Assembly: GCA_023139655.1 (NCBI GenBank)
Contig: JAGLNE010000075.1
Location: forward strand, 1-21,280
DNA length: 21,280 nt
Direction of reading: 5' to 3'
Source of the DNA: Candidatus Parcubacteria bacterium
GTDB taxonomy: Bacteria; Patescibacteriota; Patescibacteriia; Patescibacteriales; UBA12075
Translations under genes and position numbers: made by a program
Part shown: piece after piece, positions 18,082 to 21,280 of the stretch
Layout: every line of letters begins with the position of its first letter
Position numbering within the stretch: the stretch's first letter is position 1
The notes under the pieces: model-generated
The model's input: only the letters and a program-made list of their open reading frames with translations
Told to the model about the DNA's origin: nothing
Databases searched by the model: none

Positions 18082-19833
18082 TTATATTACTATTTTAGCT
18101 TTAATTTTGTCCTTAATTTCCGTGATAAAATCAGCCTGGCTGATTTCCCGGACTTTATCAGAGCCCCGGTCGCGGACGTGGAGTTTATTTGATTTGGCTT
18201 CCTTATCCCCTATTACCAACATATATGGGACCTTTTCCTTTACTGTGTTTCTAATTTTTTTACCTACGGTCTCATCACTAACATCCACCTCTACGCGGAT
18301 ATCCTCAACCTGGAATTCTTTGGCCAACTTACGGCAATATTCATTATGTTTTTCACTTACAGCCAAAAGTTTAATCTGAACCGGCGCGAACCATAGGGGA
18401 AAATTACCGGCGTAATACTCGATCAAAAAGGCAAAAAATCTTTCAAACGATCCGATTAGAGCGCGATGGATAACAAAAGGCCGCTTTTTTTCGCCATCCT
18501 TATCTATGTATGTGAGATCAAAACGCTCTGGCAAATTAAAGTCTACTTGAATCGTGGAGATTGAATCTTCCTTACCAAAAACGTTGATCGCCTGCACATC
18601 CAGCTTAGGGCCGTAAAAAGCCGCCTCGCCTTTGACCTCGTAGAAGTCCACCTTGTTTTTCTTTAATACTTTACGCATGGTCTCTTCGGCTTTTAGCCAG
18701 TCTTTCCTATCCCCTACGTATTTGGTATTATCGTCATCGCCCAGCGATAAACGGTATTTATAATTATCAAAGCCAACGTCTGCGTAAAATCTCTCCAGTA
18801 TTTCAAAAACCTCTATAAATTGATCCTCTAATTGTTCTGGTGTACAAAAAATATGAGCATCATTTTGGGTAAAACCGCGTACGCGCTGCAGGCCGTGCAA
18901 TTCACCTGATTTTTCATAACGATACACTGTACCGAATTCACCCATTTTTACAGGCAAATCACGGTAGCTTTTTGGTTGCATCTTATAAACCATCATTCCG
19001 GCCGGGCAATTCATTGGCTTTAAATAAAATACTTCATCATCTATAGTAAGCGGTGAATACATATCCTTATCGTAAAATCCTAAATGACCTGATTTCTCAA
19101 ACAACTCTTTTTTATTAATAATTGGGGTTAATATATGCTTGTAACCATAAGATATTTCCATCTTTAACATATAATCTTCCAATACCCGCCGCATTGCGTA
19201 GCCATTGGGAAGCCAGATCGGCAATCCCTGGCCGACTTCGCTAAATATCGCGAACAATCCCATTTCTTTGCCAATTTTCCGATGATTTCTCTTCTCCGCT
19301 TCTTCCATCATAAGTAAATACTCATTTAAACTCTTCTTGTTTTTAAATGCTACTCCATAGATTCGGGTAAGCATTTTATTCTTTTCATCACCGCGCCAAT
19401 AAGCACCGGCAATTTTAGTGAGCTTAAAGGCTTTCGGGTCCAATTCACTAGTATTTTTAACATGGGGACCTTTGCATAGATTATGAAGATTCCCCGAATC
19501 GTAAAAAGAGGCGTGCTTCTCACCCTTGTTAACTACATCTTGAATTAACTCTGTTTTGTAAGGATCGTCTTTATAAAATTTGAGAGCCTCATCAAAACTA
19601 ACTTCACTTTGAACAAAATCTATTTCTTCTTTAATTAACTCCTTCATCCGTTTTTCAAGTTTGGGTAATATGTCTTCGGAAATCTTTTCCGGTAAATCAT
19701 AGTCCTGATAAAAACCATTTTCTATTGAGGTACCAACTCCTAATCCAGTCTTCGGATAAAGTTCTAGTACAGCCAAAGTCATTAAATGGGATAGTGAATG
19801 TCGCTTTATTTCTAGCTTGTCATCTTTTTTCAT
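18082..19833 (-). CDS. thrS: Threonyl-tRNA synthetase lacking TGS domain
   Basis: Class II threonyl-tRNA synthetase of 583 residues; it charges tRNA-Thr with threonine. The protein starts directly in the editing domain (HSLSH at 12-16 and HNLCKGPHV), without the about 60-residue N-terminal TGS domain of E. coli ThrRS (642 residues). The catalytic core shows motif 1 (GLPIWLPNGYAMRRVLEDYM), the zinc/threonine pocket around LKPMNCPAGMM, motif 2 (YRYEKSGELHGLQRVRGFTQNDAHIF) and motif 3 (VIHRALIGSFERFFAFLIE). The anticodon-binding domain is at the C-terminus (WFAPVQIKLLAVSEKHNEY...). Upstream lie a strong promoter and a T-box leader, so expression probably responds to uncharged tRNA-Thr. Confidence 0.95.
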   Translation of the reverse strand: MKKDDKLEIKRHSLSHLMTLAVLELYPKTGLGVGTSIENGFYQDYDLPEKISEDILPKLEKRMKELIKEEIDFVQSEVSFDEALKFYKDDPYKTELIQDVVNKGEKHASFYDSGNLHNLCKGPHVKNTSELDPKAFKLTKIAGAYWRGDEKNKMLTRIYGVAFKNKKSLNEYLLMMEEAEKRNHRKIGKEMGLFAIFSEVGQGLPIWLPNGYAMRRVLEDYMLKMEISYGYKHILTPIINKKELFEKSGHLGFYDKDMYSPLTIDDEVFYLKPMNCPAGMMVYKMQPKSYRDLPVKMGEFGTVYRYEKSGELHGLQRVRGFTQNDAHIFCTPEQLEDQFIEVFEILERFYADVGFDNYKYRLSLGDDDNTKYVGDRKDWLKAEETMRKVLKKNKVDFYEVKGEAAFYGPKLDVQAINVFGKEDSISTIQVDFNLPERFDLTYIDKDGEKKRPFVIHRALIGSFERFFAFLIEYYAGNFPLWFAPVQIKLLAVSEKHNEYCRKLAKEFQVEDIRVEVDVSDETVGKKIRNTVKEKVPYMLVIGDKEAKSNKLHVRDRGSDKVREISQADFITEIKDKIKAKIVI

Positions 19834-19850
19834 AATAATAATTAAATAAT

Positions 19851-20052
19851 AAAAAACTCGTTCTAAAAATATAGTCTAATTAACTATAATGCTAGAACGA
19901 GATTTGTAAATCCGCGGTTCCATCTAGCTTTCCAGCTTCAGTTTCTTAAACTGAGGCTGGACTCTTAATCTAATTATCCAATAATTTAGACCCATGTTAT
20001 CTGGGTTGCCACGTGGCACCAGGCTTGGTAAACCCAGCAATCACCGTAAGGA
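19851..20052 (-). promoter_or_regulatory. T-box riboswitch leader of thrS
   Basis: On the minus strand the leader carries a T-box sequence AGATGGAACCGCGG (19925-19912), a Stem III hairpin CCAGC...GCTGG (19960-19932), an AT-rich hairpin TCTAA..TTAGA (about 19990-19969) and a Stem I-like element closed by CTGGGTT/AACCCAG (20037-20001). The antiterminator (GCTAGA...TCTAGC) competes with a terminator stem CTCGTTCTA/TAGAACGAG followed by six T (19901-19851); TTCTAG is shared by both. TGGA in the T-box would pair with a tRNA 3' end UCCA. ACC and ACA threonine triplets occur in the Stem I region, but I cannot fix the specifier. Stem I is shorter than the classical form. Confidence 0.85.
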
Positions 20053-20059
20053 TAAAATA

Positions 20060-20088
20060 ACTATATAATAATTTTTTTCGCTTGTCAA
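20060..20088 (-). promoter_or_regulatory. Sigma-70-type promoter of thrS
   Basis: TTGACA (20088-20083) and TATAGT (20065-20060) are separated by exactly 17 bases on the minus strand, followed by the T-box leader. The -35 box directly abuts the stop codon of the upstream gene. Confidence 0.85.
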
Positions 20089-21280
20089 TCACCTTTTCAT
20101 CTCAACTGTGATCCGGTCTATCAAATGCGGCACTTTTTGCATAAAAGTCGGCAAAAATCCGGGCGAAAACTTTATCTCATAACCGGCAATATCATTGATC
20201 TCGCTTAAATAAACATCCAGCTGGCTGCGGTTAATACCGCGAATTTTTTCTAAATCTATCACTTCCACGCTACTCTTAAGGCTAACCTTGCCCTCAAAAG
20301 TAGCATTAAGCGAAGCAAGTCCTGTATCAACATCAAAAGTATTTAAAGCGTAAATAATACTTTTAGGATCAAAGCTAATTAATTCTTTATTCTTAGACAT
20401 GGCACCGAGAAACTTCTGTTTGGCTAAATCCGCGGCTGCCTGACCGTCAAAAGCCACAACCACCACATCGGCTGTCATCTCAGCGCTAAATTCATCAACC
20501 TCATCATCCACTTGGGCAGCTACTTCAGATTGAATCGAATTTTCATCTATCTTATATTTGATTTGGGAATAATTGGAAAAATTCTCATTTATATCTTCTT
20601 TGGCATTAACCAGAAGCTGCTGTTTCATATCTCTGATCGCGCCTTCAATATCTTCTTCTTTTACATATTTCTTAACCTTTTGCCGGTACACAATTGTCTC
20701 GCTACTTTCGGCGTAAATATCATCTTGCATCCCTGCCCAAAGTCCGGGAATAGTAAATTTGGTCGGAGGAATAGCCATTTCCGGGCTTGGTTCATCAGCA
20801 TAAATATCAACTACAACACTATCGCCAGCCGGGACATTGACGGTATTCTTAAGCCTGAATAATTTGCCATCCGCAGTAAGCAGACGGGTAGTCGCTACCA
20901 AAGGTTGATTCTTATTGTAATTATTTATTATTGTGGCGACCCCGATTGCCTCTTTGCCAATCACTTCCTCGCCAGTGGCCGCGTAAGCACCGCCATGGCT
21001 AATCGCCACTTTCCGGACTATCCCGCTCACTTTATTGCCGCTGCCCCCCCCCTCAACATCGGCGTCATGGACGTCAAAAACCATGCTGTTACTTACCCGC
21101 TCCTGGTTTGGTACCAGAACAATACTAACTTTGATTACTATAAAATATAAAATAACCAATATTAAAACCAAAGTTAAGGCGATAAAGCTAAAAGCAATTT
21201 TTTTATAAATTGAAATCTTATGGCGAACCGGAAAAATTTCCTCAGAAGGAACAAACGGAGGAGCGGGCTTGGCTTTTTCT
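20089..21280 (-). CDS. Membrane-anchored protein, 5' end outside window
   Basis: Not recognised. The frame stays open to the window edge, so the N-terminus is missing; the visible part has about 396 residues. It begins with a cytoplasmic, proline-rich stretch (EKAKPAPPFVPSEEIFPVRHKIS), then one transmembrane helix (AFSFIALTLVLILVILYFIVI) and a large exported region. The pattern GVATIINNYNKNQPLVATTRLLTADGKLFRLKNTVNVPAGDSVVVDIYADEPSPEM...PTKFTIPGL resembles a protein type seen in Parcubacteria and sometimes labelled baseplate-J-like; that resemblance is from memory and not decisive. The C-terminal part (SAEMTADVVVVAFDG, SLNATFEGKVSL, GYEIKFSPGFLPTFMQKVPHLIDRITVEM) looks like repeated small alpha/beta modules. 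Stop is one base before the thrS -35 box. Confidence 0.7.
   Translation of the reverse strand, partial: EKAKPAPPFVPSEEIFPVRHKISIYKKIAFSFIALTLVLILVILYFIVIKVSIVLVPNQERVSNSMVFDVHDADVEGGGSGNKVSGIVRKVAISHGGAYAATGEEVIGKEAIGVATIINNYNKNQPLVATTRLLTADGKLFRLKNTVNVPAGDSVVVDIYADEPSPEMAIPPTKFTIPGLWAGMQDDIYAESSETIVYRQKVKKYVKEEDIEGAIRDMKQQLLVNAKEDINENFSNYSQIKYKIDENSIQSEVAAQVDDEVDEFSAEMTADVVVVAFDGQAAADLAKQKFLGAMSKNKELISFDPKSIIYALNTFDVDTGLASLNATFEGKVSLKSSVEVIDLEKIRGINRSQLDVYLSEINDIAGYEIKFSPGFLPTFMQKVPHLIDRITVEMKR

Noticed and set aside
20001..20037. tRNA-like cloverleaf in the thrS leader
   Set aside because: CTGGGTT/AACCCAG encloses two small palindromes and resembles a cloverleaf at first sight, but it is far too short for a tRNA and is better explained as Stem I of the T-box leader.

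Overview
The window looks like a piece of an AT-rich, compact bacterial genome, most likely Candidate Phyla Radiation (Patescibacteria, Parcubacteria-like). This is an inference. It rests on small co-directional genes, an N-terminally short threonyl-tRNA synthetase, small membrane proteins of unknown function, and simple-word intergenic repeats. No rRNA or tRNA gene was found.

Left flank (1-4461, minus strand): two paralogous HIT-domain hydrolases, a cupin resembling dTDP-sugar 3,5-epimerases, an SPFH/prohibitin-type membrane protein overlapping a small membrane protein, and a membrane-anchored extracytoplasmic protein. The SPFH pair lies between two long, mutually inverted, hairpin-forming repeats.

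Centre (4445-16960): an integron-like platform. A Xer/XerA-type tyrosine recombinase (minus strand) diverges from an 11.5-kb array of plus-strand genes separated by attC-like sites. Each site has the layout R''(NNNNAAC)-L''-hairpin-ACCCAAA-hairpin-ACTTC-L'-R'(GTTNNNN), and several have an extrahelical base as in real attC sites. Five are complete (11154, 11420, 11909, 15054, 16863). Two are split by a gene lying inside the hairpin loop (a NUDIX gene at 5487, a zinc-ribbon gene at 6373). One is a right arm only (14381), and an arm next to the recombinase (5386) may be the attI equivalent. Most cassette genes are bounded by long, nearly perfect inverted repeats that continue the attC stem, so whole cassettes could fold into giant hairpins.

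Cargo in order: NUDIX hydrolase; small membrane protein; zinc ribbon; an ApaLI-like restriction endonuclease, a beta-class DNA methyltransferase and an RloC/PrrC-like zinc-hook ATPase (one 4.5-kb defence unit); small membrane protein; a membrane protein plus HNH nuclease pair; a Bro-N/DinD-like protein; a second NUDIX hydrolase; an aldehyde dehydrogenase. The restriction unit and the HNH unit share both left-end and right-end sequences. An exact 69-bp hairpin occurs twice, each time just after an attC arm.

Right flank (17054-21280): a zinc-ribbon protein (last cassette or first flanking gene), a small lipoprotein, a CsaA-like tRNA-binding protein, then convergent thrS preceded by a promoter and a T-box leader, and the 3' part of a large membrane-anchored protein running off the window.

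The most notable candidate system is the integron-like array with an integrase that lacks the IntI-specific insertion, and with genes carried inside attC hairpin loops.
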